Assembly (NCBI GenBank): GCA_018830415.1
Contig: JAHJSJ010000040.1
Location: forward strand, 1-10,756
From: Alphaproteobacteria bacterium
GTDB taxonomy: Bacteria; Pseudomonadota; Alphaproteobacteria; Sphingomonadales; Sphingomonadaceae
DNA: 10,756 nt
Reading direction: 5' to 3'
A program made the position numbers and the translations under genes. Below, piece after piece: positions 1 through 6,442 of this stretch; positions within the stretch are counted from its first letter, which is position 1, and each line of letters starts with the position of its first letter. The notes below the pieces were generated by a model, which saw only the letters and a list, made by a program, of their open reading frames with translations, was not told where the DNA came from and did not search any database.

Positions 1-465
1 CCAATGGATGCTTTTCTCGGCGTCGAAGAAGAACTTCATCCCCACCATTGCGAGAAACGCTCCGCCGAATCCGGCAATGCCGATATGGGCCGAACCCACC
101 AGCTCTTCGTACCGCTCCGGATCATTGAGCGACAGGTTCAACGCCTCGACCGGCCCGATCCCGGCGGCAATAGCCACAATCGCCAGCGGAAACACGATCC
201 GCATCCCGAACACCGCAAAGGCGATGCCCCATGTCAGGAATCGCCTCTGCCAGACCTCGTCCATCCCTTTCAGCACCGAGGCATTGACCACGGCGTTATC
301 AAAGCTGAGCGAGACTTCGAGCACTGCGAGGATCACCACGATCCACAGCACCTGTGCCATGCCGATCACCGTGCCGGAACTGACCATGCCGTACCACGCG
401 GCAAGGCCAAGACAGATGAGGGTGAAGATGAGCGAGAAGGTGTAGTAACGCAGCAAAGTCTGCAT
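1..465 (-). CDS. DUF475 / TerC-like integral membrane protein (N-terminal part, cut by window edge)
   Basis: The first 155 residues are visible; the gene continues past the left edge of the window. The protein begins MQTLLRYYTFSLIF and is strongly hydrophobic, with predicted membrane segments near residues 8-25, 33-55, 81-105 and 136-150. The key signature is LEVSLSFDNAVVNASVL around residues 49-65, with acidic Glu50 and Asp56 inside a membrane helix. This pattern is typical of the DUF475 family, related to TerC/Alx-type proteins of the LysE transporter superfamily. Some TerC-type relatives handle metal ions such as manganese, but the substrate of DUF475 proteins is not established, so no function is assigned. 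Family members are usually about 350 residues, so less than half is seen. The ATG at 465 is 29 bp after the panB stop on the same strand, so the two genes may be cotranscribed. The ribosome binding site is weak. Confidence 0.85.
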   Translation of the reverse strand, partial: MQTLLRYYTFSLIFTLICLGLAAWYGMVSSGTVIGMAQVLWIVVILAVLEVSLSFDNAVVNASVLKGMDEVWQRRFLTWGIAFAVFGMRIVFPLAIVAIAAGIGPVEALNLSLNDPERYEELVGSAHIGIAGFGGAFLAMVGMKFFFDAEKSIHW

Positions 466-494
466 GGCAAAGTGAGGCCTTGAATAGGAGAGGG

Positions 495-1367
495 TCAGCC
501 CTTGGGCTGGTAGGTCTGTTCTTCGCCGGGGAAGGCGCGGCTGCGCACTTCATCGGCATAGCGCGCAACGGTGCGGTCGATCAATCCGGCGACGTCTTCG
601 TAGCGTTTCACGAAGCGCGGCACGCGTTCAAACATGCCGAGCATATCTTCGGTGACCAGCACCTGCCCATCGCATTGCGCCGATGCGCCAATGCCGATGG
701 TGGGGCAAGACACCGCCTCGGTCGCGGCAATCGCGATCGGTTCAACCACGCCTTCGATAACAATGGCGAAGGCCCCTGCTTCATCAAGCGCCTTGGCGTC
801 ACTGACGATCTTCTCGGCCTCGGCATCGGAACGCCCGCGTGCGCCATATCCGCCGAGCACATTGACCGCCTGCGGGGTCAGGCCGACATGGCCCATCACC
901 GGGATGCCGCGTTGATTCAGGAAGGCGACCGTAGGGGCCATCGCTGACCCGCCTTCGAGTTTGACCGCCGCTGCGCCGGTCTGTTTGAGCAGCAAGGCCG
1001 CGCTTTCGAACGCCTGTTCGGGCGAACTTTCGTAACTGCCGAATGGCATGTCGATGACCACCACCGCATGATAGGAACCGCGCACCACCGCTGCGCCGTG
1101 GTTCGCCATCATCTCCAGCGTCACCGGAATGGTCGATGGCAGGCCATAAATCACCTGCCCCAGCGAATCCCCGACCAGCAGCAGATCGCAATGCGCATCG
1201 AGCAATTGTGCCTGCCGCGCAGTGTAGGCGGTGAGCATCACCAGAGGTTCCGCCGTCACCCCATCCTGTTTGCGAGCGCGGATTTTCGGCACCGTCAACC
1301 GCCGCATCGGCTGCGGGGTGGGATTGGCACGGCTGGTGCTGGTGTCGAGCTGAAAGGTCGTGGACAT
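495..1367 (-). CDS. panB: 3-methyl-2-oxobutanoate hydroxymethyltransferase (ketopantoate hydroxymethyltransferase)
   Basis: PanB transfers a hydroxymethyl group from 5,10-methylenetetrahydrofolate to 3-methyl-2-oxobutanoate, giving ketopantoate, the first committed step of pantothenate and CoA synthesis in the cytoplasm. The 290-residue product shows the PanB pattern in order: LTAYTARQAQLLD (45-57), VGDSLG with metal ligand Asp67, VIDMPFGSY with Asp106, VKLEGG with Lys136 and Glu138, MGHVGLTPQ (158-166), and IEGVVE with the expected catalytic Glu205. It is about 25 residues longer than the common form because of a low-complexity N-terminal tail rich in Thr and Ser. An ATG two codons upstream (1373) is possible. 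The ATG at 1367 is preferred because AGAGG lies 7 bases before it, whereas that motif is almost adjacent to the upstream ATG. panD and panC are not nearby. The gene diverges from the permease at 1504; no convincing promoter was found in the 136 bp between them. Confidence 0.96.
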   Translation of the reverse strand: MSTTFQLDTSTSRANPTPQPMRRLTVPKIRARKQDGVTAEPLVMLTAYTARQAQLLDAHCDLLLVGDSLGQVIYGLPSTIPVTLEMMANHGAAVVRGSYHAVVVIDMPFGSYESSPEQAFESAALLLKQTGAAAVKLEGGSAMAPTVAFLNQRGIPVMGHVGLTPQAVNVLGGYGARGRSDAEAEKIVSDAKALDEAGAFAIVIEGVVEPIAIAATEAVSCPTIGIGASAQCDGQVLVTEDMLGMFERVPRFVKRYEDVAGLIDRTVARYADEVRSRAFPGEEQTYQPKG

Positions 1368-1503
1368 GGCCATGCCTCTAGCGATTGCGCGCGCCGGGGG
1401 AAAGAGCGCGCTTTCGACTTGTGTTGCGCCTCTGTTACGCTAGCTTGCCGATCATTCGATCGCGCGGGGGATCTGCTTGCGATCAGTGGGAGATTTATTC
1501 CAG

Positions 1504-3075
1504 ATGTTTCTAGACAGGGTAAAGCCGCTTGATGCGATCCTCGCAGCGGCGGAAAAGAAATCGCTCAAACGCACACTCGGCGGATTGCAACTGATGCTGT
1601 TCGGTATCGGCAGTATCATCGGCACCGGCATATTCGTGCTGACATCTGCGGGGGCGCAGAAAGCCGGGCCGGGACTGATGCTGGCCTTCGCCATTGCGGG
1701 GCTGATCTGTATCGTCGCGGCCTTGTGCTACGCGGAAATTGCCTCGACCATTCCGGTATCGGGTTCGGCCTATACCTACACCTATGCAACGATGGGCGAA
1801 TTTCTCGCCTGGACAGTGGGCTGGGCGTTGGTGCTCGAATACGCCATCGCGGCGAGCGCGGTTTCGGTGGGGTGGTCAGGCTATTTTGTCGGCACCATCC
1901 TCAACGAGACATTCGGAATACATTTGCCAGCCGCGCTTTCTGGCGGGCCGCTGGCGTTTGGCGGGGTTGAGGGAGGTATTATCAACCTTCCTGCGTTCGT
2001 GATCGCGCTGCTGGTTACCTGGCTGTTATTGATCGGCACCAGCGAAAGCGCCAAGGTCAACGCGGTGCTGGTGGCGATTAAGGTGACGGCGCTTACGGTC
2101 TTTATCGTGCTGACCCTGCCCGAAGTGGATGCGGATAAGTTCAACCCGTTCCTGCCTGCCGGCGTTTTTGGTGGCTGGGGCACGGGTGTAGGCGCGGTCG
2201 GCGCTGCGGCGACGATCTTCTTCGCCTATGTCGGTTTCGATGCGGTTTCGACCGCAGCTGAAGAAACCAAGAACCCGCAGCGCAACGTTCCGATCGGGCT
2301 GATCGGTTCGCTGTTGTTCTGCACGGTGTTCTACATTCTGGTGGCAGCTGGTGCGATCGGGACGATTGGTGGTCAGCCGATCATGGGTCCGGGCGGGCTT
2401 CCGTTCCCGGCCGGTTCAGAAGAGCTTGCACGGCAATGCGCCATGCCGGCCTATTCCGCCGCGCTGGTATGTTCGGATGAAGCGCTGGCCCATGTGCTGC
2501 GGCAGATCGGTTATTCGGGGATCGGCAATGCGCTGGGCTATGCTGCGTTCATTGCCCTGCCATCGGTGATCCTGGTGCTGCTGTTTGCCCAGACCCGCAT
2601 CTTCTTCGTGATGAGCCGGGATGGCCTGCTGCCCGACATTCTCAGCCGGGTGCACCCCAAGTGGCAGACCCCGCATGTGGTGACGATGATCACCGGCGCG
2701 GCGGTGGCGATTGGTGCCGCGTTCCTGCCGGTGGGCAAGCTGGCTGACATTGCCAATGCCGGAACACTGTACGCCTTTGCGATGGTCGCGCTGGCGGTGA
2801 TGGTGCTGCGGCGTAAGCGGCCTGATGTGAAGCGGCCATTCCGGGTCATGGGCTTGTGGGTCATTGCCCCTGCGGCGATGGCAGGCTGTCTGTTCCTGTT
2901 CTTCAATCTGCCGTTCGAAGCAATGATCGTATTGCCGGTATGGACTGTGGCCGGGGTGCTCATGTATGTCGCCTATGGCCGCAGCCGCAGCCATATGGGC
3001 CGCGGGGTCGTGGAAGTGGTGGACGACATATTGGGAGAGGAAACGTTGCTCCCGAAGGGCTCATCCGATTCCTGA
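1504..3075 (+). CDS. APC-superfamily amino acid permease (cationic amino acid transporter-like)
   Basis: This is an inner-membrane secondary transporter of 523 residues with about 12 predicted membrane helices, the usual size for APC permeases of the bacterial CAT/YfnA-like group. After a charged cytoplasmic N-terminus comes GIGSIIGTGIF (34-44), the unwound first-helix motif that binds the amino acid backbone. Next come CYAEIASTIPVSGSAYTY in helix 3 and FFAYVGFDAVSTAAEETKNPQRNVP, the typical helix 6 and following loop. A long loop later in the protein carries two cysteines (CAMPAYSAALVC), which could form a disulphide outside the membrane. The substrate cannot be read from the sequence; cationic or broad amino acids are the family expectation. 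The frame stays open upstream to a TTG at 1477, but the ATG at 1504 gives the natural N-terminus. GGGAG lies 11-12 bases upstream of it, a rather long spacing. The gene is apparently monocistronic, closed by a strong terminator. Confidence 0.92.
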   Translation: MFLDRVKPLDAILAAAEKKSLKRTLGGLQLMLFGIGSIIGTGIFVLTSAGAQKAGPGLMLAFAIAGLICIVAALCYAEIASTIPVSGSAYTYTYATMGEFLAWTVGWALVLEYAIAASAVSVGWSGYFVGTILNETFGIHLPAALSGGPLAFGGVEGGIINLPAFVIALLVTWLLLIGTSESAKVNAVLVAIKVTALTVFIVLTLPEVDADKFNPFLPAGVFGGWGTGVGAVGAAATIFFAYVGFDAVSTAAEETKNPQRNVPIGLIGSLLFCTVFYILVAAGAIGTIGGQPIMGPGGLPFPAGSEELARQCAMPAYSAALVCSDEALAHVLRQIGYSGIGNALGYAAFIALPSVILVLLFAQTRIFFVMSRDGLLPDILSRVHPKWQTPHVVTMITGAAVAIGAAFLPVGKLADIANAGTLYAFAMVALAVMVLRRKRPDVKRPFRVMGLWVIAPAAMAGCLFLFFNLPFEAMIVLPVWTVAGVLMYVAYGRSRSHMGRGVVEVVDDILGEETLLPKGSSDS

Positions 3076-3099
3076 CTAAAACAGGCTAAGGTAATCAGA

Positions 3100-3128
3100 G
3101 GGGCGCCTGGTTCAGGCGCCCCTTTTTT
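3100..3128 (+). terminator. Rho-independent terminator after the amino acid permease
   Basis: A perfect 10 bp GC-rich stem (GGGGCGCCTG paired with CAGGCGCCCC) with a 3-base GTT loop is followed directly by six T residues. It lies 24 bp after the permease stop codon and ends that transcript. There is no matching A-run on the other side, so it should act on the plus strand only. It also insulates the imuA remnant downstream from permease transcription. Confidence 0.95.
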
Positions 3129-3163
3129 ATTGGCTGACGAAGCGATCGCCAAGCTTGTAAATA

Positions 3164-3178
3164 GAACATAATATGAAC
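3164..3178. promoter_or_regulatory. LexA (SOS) box upstream of the imuA remnant
   Basis: GAAC-ATAATAT-GAAC is an exact match to the alphaproteobacterial LexA operator GTTC-N7-GTTC read on the opposite strand. It ends 2 bp before the ATG at 3181. The AT-rich spacer contains a weak -10-like TAATAT (3169-3174), so LexA binding would cover the promoter. imuA is a classical SOS gene in alphaproteobacteria, which fits. Because the box almost touches the first ATG, translation may start at the in-frame ATG at 3196 or from a near-leaderless message. Confidence 0.82.
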
Positions 3179-3180
3179 AT

Positions 3181-3345
3181 ATGAGTCGTTCAGCTATGTT
3201 CTCACACCTTTCATCTGCCCGCGCACTGTCGCGCGCGTCCCATGAATCGCGCTGGCAACCGGGGTTGGCTGATCAGCCGTTTCATTCCGAAATCTTTGCC
3301 TCGGGTGATGAAGCAAGCGGGGCGGCGCTGGCGCTGGTGCCGCCG
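3181..3345 (+). pseudogene. imuA: imuA remnant (N-terminal fragment of SOS mutagenesis protein ImuA)
   Basis: ImuA is a RecA/SulA-like partner in the ImuA-ImuB-DnaE2 translesion mutasome. Here only about 55 codons remain. The readable part is ARALSRASHESRWQPGL, LADQPFHSEIFAS and DEASGAALAL, which resembles the start of sphingomonad ImuA proteins (a Trp-x-Pro-Gly-Leu followed by a PFH-x-E-x-F-A block, then a small-residue helix). Full-length ImuA is roughly 230-260 residues. After ALAL the frame runs into a TGA at 3364-3366, while an imuB-like reading frame starts in the next phase near 3336-3345, so most of imuA and the front of imuB are gone. The start is ATG 3181 or ATG 3196; neither has a clear ribosome binding site. 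The assignment rests on family memory, the adjacent imuB remnant and the LexA box, not on a search. Confidence 0.6.
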
Positions 3346-3982
3346 CCTGTGCCGCACGCGGGTTGACCGCCCGCGCCGCGCTCGCCCCCACCGCCGGGTC
3401 AGCCTGGGCGCTTGCGCATTTCGGCCCGCCTGCAGCCATCCTTGATCCCGGTGATGACCCGTTACGCCTGCTTGGCGGGTTGCCGGTGGTGGCGATCAGA
3501 CTCGATGATGATGTGCTCACCGTGCTGCGGCGGTTGGGGGTCAAGCGGCTCAGTGATCTCGCCGGGGTCAGCGGGGAGGGGGCGACCCTGCCGCACAAGC
3601 CGCCGCGCGCGATGCGCTTGCGCGCCGGTTCCGCAACCGCCGCTTACCCGCCGCCAATCCGCTGATCCGGCTCGACCAATTGCTGGGCCGGGTGCCCGAA
3701 CCGCTGCTGCCGGTGATCGCGCAGCCCATGCCGATGGTGCAGCGCCGCTTGATGGAGCCGATCCGTCACCGCGATCTGCTTGACCGGACAGAGCAGATCG
3801 CGGTGCTCTATGCCATCACCCGATGGCTATCCGCAGCGGTTCCGCTGGCGCGGGAAGCTGCGCGAAGTGGTGCGGATCGAGGATGCCACCGAGCGGCGTT
3901 ACTGGATTTACCGGTAGGGAGGGGATCACAGGCGACGGGCGGCGGCGTGCTCGATTGGTTCCTGCATGGGCTGTATGCCTAG
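3336..3982 (+). pseudogene. imuB: imuB remnant (Y-family DNA polymerase-like ImuB, frameshifted and N-terminally deleted)
   Basis: ImuB is a Y-family polymerase homologue that lacks catalytic residues and links ImuA, DnaE2 and the beta clamp during SOS mutagenesis. Normal length is about 500 residues; about 215 codons survive here in several frames. The first frame reads CAARGLTARAALAPTAGSAW, then AHFGPPAAIL, GLPVVAIRLDDDVLTVLRRL and LSDLAGV, the region after the palm. Between about 3560 and 3610 the homology moves to another frame: DALARRFRNRRLPAANPL, RLDQLLGRVPEPLLP and MVQRRLMEPIRHRDLLD. It jumps again at about 3815 to DGYPQRFRWRGKLREVVRIE and ERRYWIYR, which hits a TAG at 3915-3917. It then returns to GVLDWFLHGLYA with the natural TAG at 3980-3982. 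The N-terminal polymerase domain is missing, and the middle of the C-terminal region also looks shortened. The gene cannot make a normal protein. Confidence 0.85.
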
Positions 3983-4064
3983 GATCCCGACCCTAGGCGT
4001 TGTCTTTAAGCCTCCTTATAGGCCTGCTCAGAATTCCTTTACGTGTTTATGCGAAGTTCAGACC

Positions 4065-4394
4065 ATGAACCTCGATTCGATCCCGCGCGCGTCTGATCGC
4101 CGACCGATAAGCCTGATGGTGAAAAGCCGGGTGCGCTCGCGCGTGGTGTTCGTCGATCTGATCGACCTGTCCGAAGGCGGTTGCAAGATCCGCGGGAAAT
4201 CCGGATTTGCCGAGGTGGGCGACCGGGTGACGATGAGGGTGAACGGAATCAACGCGCCGCTCGGCAACATCGCCTGGATTGAAGGGCCAATCGCGGGCGT
4301 CGCTTTCGAAGGCGCGATGCATCCTGCTGTGATCGACTATCTGTGTGAACAGGGCGGCGCAAAGCTGGCTGCCCCGCAACACCGCAGGGTCTGA
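4065..4394 (+). CDS. PilZ domain-containing protein (putative c-di-GMP binding)
   Basis: This is a small soluble single-domain protein of 109 residues. The PilZ signature is visible: an RxxxR motif (RASDR, Arg8 to Arg12, followed by Arg13) and, about 20 residues later, DLSEGG (Asp34-Ser36-Gly39), matching D/N-x-S-x-x-G. The rest fits the six-stranded barrel: GDRVTMRVNG, GNIAWIEG and VAFEGAMHPAVIDYL. Such proteins bind cyclic di-GMP and pass the signal to partners controlling motility, surface growth or polysaccharide; the partner here is unknown. ATG 4065 is chosen because the upstream part of the open frame reads through imuB remnant DNA. No clear Shine-Dalgarno sequence or strong promoter precedes it. 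The frame is intact, in contrast to the broken imuB on its left and the deleted dnaE2 on its right. Confidence 0.85.
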   Translation: MNLDSIPRASDRRPISLMVKSRVRSRVVFVDLIDLSEGGCKIRGKSGFAEVGDRVTMRVNGINAPLGNIAWIEGPIAGVAFEGAMHPAVIDYLCEQGGAKLAAPQHRRV

Positions 4395-4417
4395 CCACCC
4401 ACTTGCAAGCTTTGCAT

Positions 4418-4446
4418 TTGGCAGAGAGTATATAGGAACATATAAG
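4418..4446 (+). promoter_or_regulatory. Sigma70-type promoter of the dnaE2 remnant
   Basis: The -35 element TTGGCA (4418-4423) and the -10 element TATAAG (4441-4446) each match 5 of 6 consensus bases and are separated by the ideal 17 bp. The predicted transcript would start near 4453. That is too close to the ATG at 4457 for normal initiation but leaves 22 bases before the ATG at 4475, which has AAGG 6 bases upstream. The -10 element lies inside the LexA box, so repression would be direct. Confidence 0.65.
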
Positions 4447-4450
4447 GAAC
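4436..4450. promoter_or_regulatory. LexA (SOS) box upstream of the dnaE2 remnant
   Basis: GAAC-ATATAAG-GAAC is an exact GAAC-N7-GAAC direct repeat, the reverse of the alphaproteobacterial LexA consensus GTTC-N7-GTTC. It overlaps the predicted -10 element and transcription start of dnaE2. With the identical arrangement before imuA at 3164-3178, it shows that the cassette was under SOS control. Confidence 0.85.
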
Positions 4451-4474
4451 GCAAAGATGTTCCCAAGGTTCCCA

Positions 4475-4933
4475 ATGCCCCAGAAAGCGATCGAAATCCC
4501 TGATGATTTGCTGCCCCTGCGCAGCGACTTTGTCGAACTCGGCCTCGTCAGCTGTTTCAGCTTTCTGCACGGCGCGTCGCACGCTGTTGATCTGATGCTG
4601 GCCGCGCACGCGCACGGTTATGATGGAATCGGGCTGGCCGATGCCAATTCACTGGCAGGCGTGGTGCGCCTGCATACCGAGGCGAAGGCGCTCAAGCTGC
4701 GCCCGGTGATCGGCTGCCTGATCGAGACGGTGGAGGGACTGGCCTTTCTCGCTTATCCTGAAGATCGCGCCGCCTATGGCCGGTTATGCCGCCTCATCAG
4801 TGCCGGGCGGATGCATCTGCTGAGCGCTCCGCTGGCCCGCGCCGACGAGGCCAACCGCTTGATGTCCGAACACGGGCCAAGCGGCCACCCGCGCGACCAC
4901 CGGATATTGCCAAAATCACGCGATTTTCATTAG
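4475..4933 (+). pseudogene. dnaE2: dnaE2 remnant: error-prone DNA polymerase with a very large internal in-frame deletion
   Basis: DnaE2 (ImuC) is a C-family error-prone polymerase of about 1,050-1,100 residues used in SOS mutagenesis. This frame encodes only 152. Residues 19-114 match the N-terminal PHP domain: FVELGLVSCFSFLHGASH, GLADANSLAGVVRLH and FLAYPEDRAAYGRLCRLI. Residues from about 115 to 152 (LARADEAN, then GHPRDHRILPKSRDFH) look like the extreme C-terminus of DnaE2, where a HPR-x5-PKSRDFH ending is common. Roughly 900 codons, holding the polymerase core, are missing, with the junction near 4814-4835. The reading frame stays open across it, so a PHP-fragment protein could still be made. 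The ATG at 4475 is preferred over 4457 because of the promoter position and AAGG spacing. The stop lies 16 bp from the convergent phoB stop. A working polymerase is excluded. Confidence 0.82.
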
Positions 4934-4949
4934 GCTTGCGGTATCAACC

Positions 4950-5639
4950 TCAGCTCGCCTCAAGCGCATATCCGGCTGAACGCACCGTGCGGATCGGGTC
5001 TTTCACGCCGTCGATCCCGATCGCCTTGCGCAGGCGGCGAATATGGACATCTACCGTGCGCAATTCGATGTCAGAGCCGGTGCCCCACACCCCGTCGAGC
5101 AATTGCCCGCGGCTGAATACCCGGCTCGGGCTTTCCATGAAGAACTTGAGCAAGCGGTACTCGGTCGGCCCCAATTGCAGCGCGCGGCCCCTGCGTTGAA
5201 CCCGGTGGGCCACCGGATCAAGCTTGAGATCGCCAACCTCGATCGTCTCACCCGCCAGCGCCGGGCGGATACGCCGCATCACCGCCGCCACCCGGGCGAG
5301 CAGTTCGCGCGGGCTGAATGGCTTGGTCAGGTAATCATCCGCCCCGGTTTCCAGCCCGCGCACCCGGTCATCCTCAGCCTCGCGCGCGGTCAGCATAATG
5401 ATCGGGACATGCGCGGTTTCCTTGTCGCGGCGCAGCCGGCGGCAAACCTCGATCCCGCTGGTACCTTCGATCATCCAGTCAAGGATGATGAGATCGGGCA
5501 CTTCTTCGCTGGCGAGAATCAAGGCCTCGTCACCATCACCTGTGCAACGGACGGAATAGCCTTCGTTCTGGAAACGATATTCGAGCAATTCGGACAGCGC
5601 CGGATCATCTTCAACCAGCAGTAATTTGGCAGCGGACAT
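4950..5639 (-). CDS. phoB: Phosphate regulon response regulator PhoB
   Basis: PhoB is the DNA-binding response regulator that PhoR phosphorylates under phosphate limitation and that activates Pho-box promoters. The 229-residue protein has the full family length. The receiver domain shows acidic Glu10-Asp11-Asp12, phosphoacceptor Asp54 in LIILDWM, Thr84 in IIMLTAR, and Lys106 in YLTKPFSPRELLARV; DRVRGLETGADDY is almost diagnostic for PhoB. The C-terminal OmpR-type winged helix contains LGPTEYRLLKFF, SRGQLLDGVWG, VDVHIRRLRKAI and IRTVRSAGYAL. The ATG at 5639 has a strong GAGGAGG ribosome binding site 10 bases upstream (5650-5656 on the plus strand). The 134 bp gap from phoU suggests phoB can also be expressed on its own. 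It is convergent with the dnaE2 remnant, with only 16 bp between stops and no terminator visible there. Confidence 0.97.
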   Translation of the reverse strand: MSAAKLLLVEDDPALSELLEYRFQNEGYSVRCTGDGDEALILASEEVPDLIILDWMIEGTSGIEVCRRLRRDKETAHVPIIMLTAREAEDDRVRGLETGADDYLTKPFSPRELLARVAAVMRRIRPALAGETIEVGDLKLDPVAHRVQRRGRALQLGPTEYRLLKFFMESPSRVFSRGQLLDGVWGTGSDIELRTVDVHIRRLRKAIGIDGVKDPIRTVRSAGYALEAS

Positions 5640-5773
5640 GGGTAAGATGCCTCCTCAAGCCCGCACAGACGGGCGCTGACCAGTGCTATGTGTCATCTAC
5701 GCGACAGTTTGATGAAACAGAATGCGACAAGTTTTCCACACGAGCGTTACGCATCATCCGTCACATCTCGCTT

Positions 5774-6442
5774 TCATCGATCCCCTTCGGGCGGATAGAC
5801 ACCCGTTGCTGCAAAGTGCACCATTTCCGCCACATTGGTCGCGTGATCGCCGATGCGTTCGATATTGCGGGCGACGAACAATAGCTGCGCCGCGCTCGAA
5901 ATGGTCGAAGGATTTTCGACCATATGGCTGACAAGATTGCGGAAAATACTGTTATAAAAGGCGTCAACCTTGGCGTCGGTGGCGATCACTTCGCGGGCCA
6001 GATCGGGATCGCGCGCGGCATAGGCAGTGAGCACGTCGTGCACCATATCGCCCGCCAACTCGCCCATTGTCGGCAGCAGTGTCAGCGGCTCAAACCGGCC
6101 GCGACCTTCGATCATGCCGACCCGCTTGGCGATGTTTTTGGAATAATCGCCGATTCTCTCGATCACCCCGCCGATTTTCAGTGCAGCGATCACTTCGCGC
6201 AGGTCATCAGCCATCGGCGCGCGCAAGGCGATGATTCGCACCGCCAGCTTGTCGACCTCAGTCTCCAACGCGTCGATGCGCTTGTCGCGGGCCACAACGC
6301 TTTCGGCCAGCGCCACGTCGCCGCGCACCAGCGCATCGAGCGATTCGGCAATGGCGACTTCGGCCAACCCGCCCATTTCCGCGATCAGGCCGCGCAGCCG
6401 GGTGATGTCTTCGTCGAAGGCTTTGACGGTATGTTCAGCCAT
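5774..6442 (-). CDS. phoU: Phosphate signalling and transport regulator PhoU
   Basis: PhoU is a cytoplasmic all-helical protein that couples the Pst transporter to PhoR and keeps the Pho regulon off when phosphate is plentiful. The product has 222 residues, close to the usual 215-240. It contains two PhoU domains of three helices each, marked by the repeated metal-cluster motifs ERIGDYSKN (95-103) and ERIGDHATN (195-203). The N-terminus MAEHTVKAFDEDITRLRGLI is typical for alphaproteobacterial PhoU. The ATG shares one base with the pstB stop (TGATG), and GGAAGG inside the end of pstB provides the ribosome binding site, so translation is likely coupled to pstB. The C-terminus GVYPPEGDR is normal. 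Confidence 0.97.
   Translation of the reverse strand: MAEHTVKAFDEDITRLRGLIAEMGGLAEVAIAESLDALVRGDVALAESVVARDKRIDALETEVDKLAVRIIALRAPMADDLREVIAALKIGGVIERIGDYSKNIAKRVGMIEGRGRFEPLTLLPTMGELAGDMVHDVLTAYAARDPDLAREVIATDAKVDAFYNSIFRNLVSHMVENPSTISSAAQLLFVARNIERIGDHATNVAEMVHFAATGVYPPEGDR

Noticed and set aside
1400..1415. Inverted repeat GAAAG-AGCGCG-CTTTC between panB and the permease
   Set aside because: It is short and GC-rich and has no identifiable promoter beside it; such repeats occur by chance in this composition.
3188..3201. GTTC-N6-GTTC within the start of the imuA remnant
   Set aside because: The spacer is 6 instead of 7 bases; the perfect N7 site at 3164-3178 explains regulation better.
3966..4064. 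N-terminal extension of the PilZ frame by 33 codons
   Set aside because: The extension reads through the imuB C-terminus in another phase and shows no PilZ-like sequence.
4056..4070. GTTC-AGACCAT-GAAC overlapping the PilZ start codon
   Set aside because: The half sites are inverted, not a direct repeat as the alphaproteobacterial LexA operator requires, and there is no promoter element around it.
4459..4471. GTTC-N5-GTTC at the possible start of dnaE2
   Set aside because: The spacer is 5 bases, so it is not a LexA operator; the true N7 site is at 4436-4450.
5043..5624. Plus-strand open frame of 193 codons opposite phoB
   Set aside because: It lies fully inside the complement of phoB, which is certain from its motifs.
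5659..5674. Hairpin GCCCG-CACAGA-CGGGC before phoB
   Set aside because: The stem has only 5 bp and no T-run, so it is not a terminator; no known riboregulator motif is recognised.
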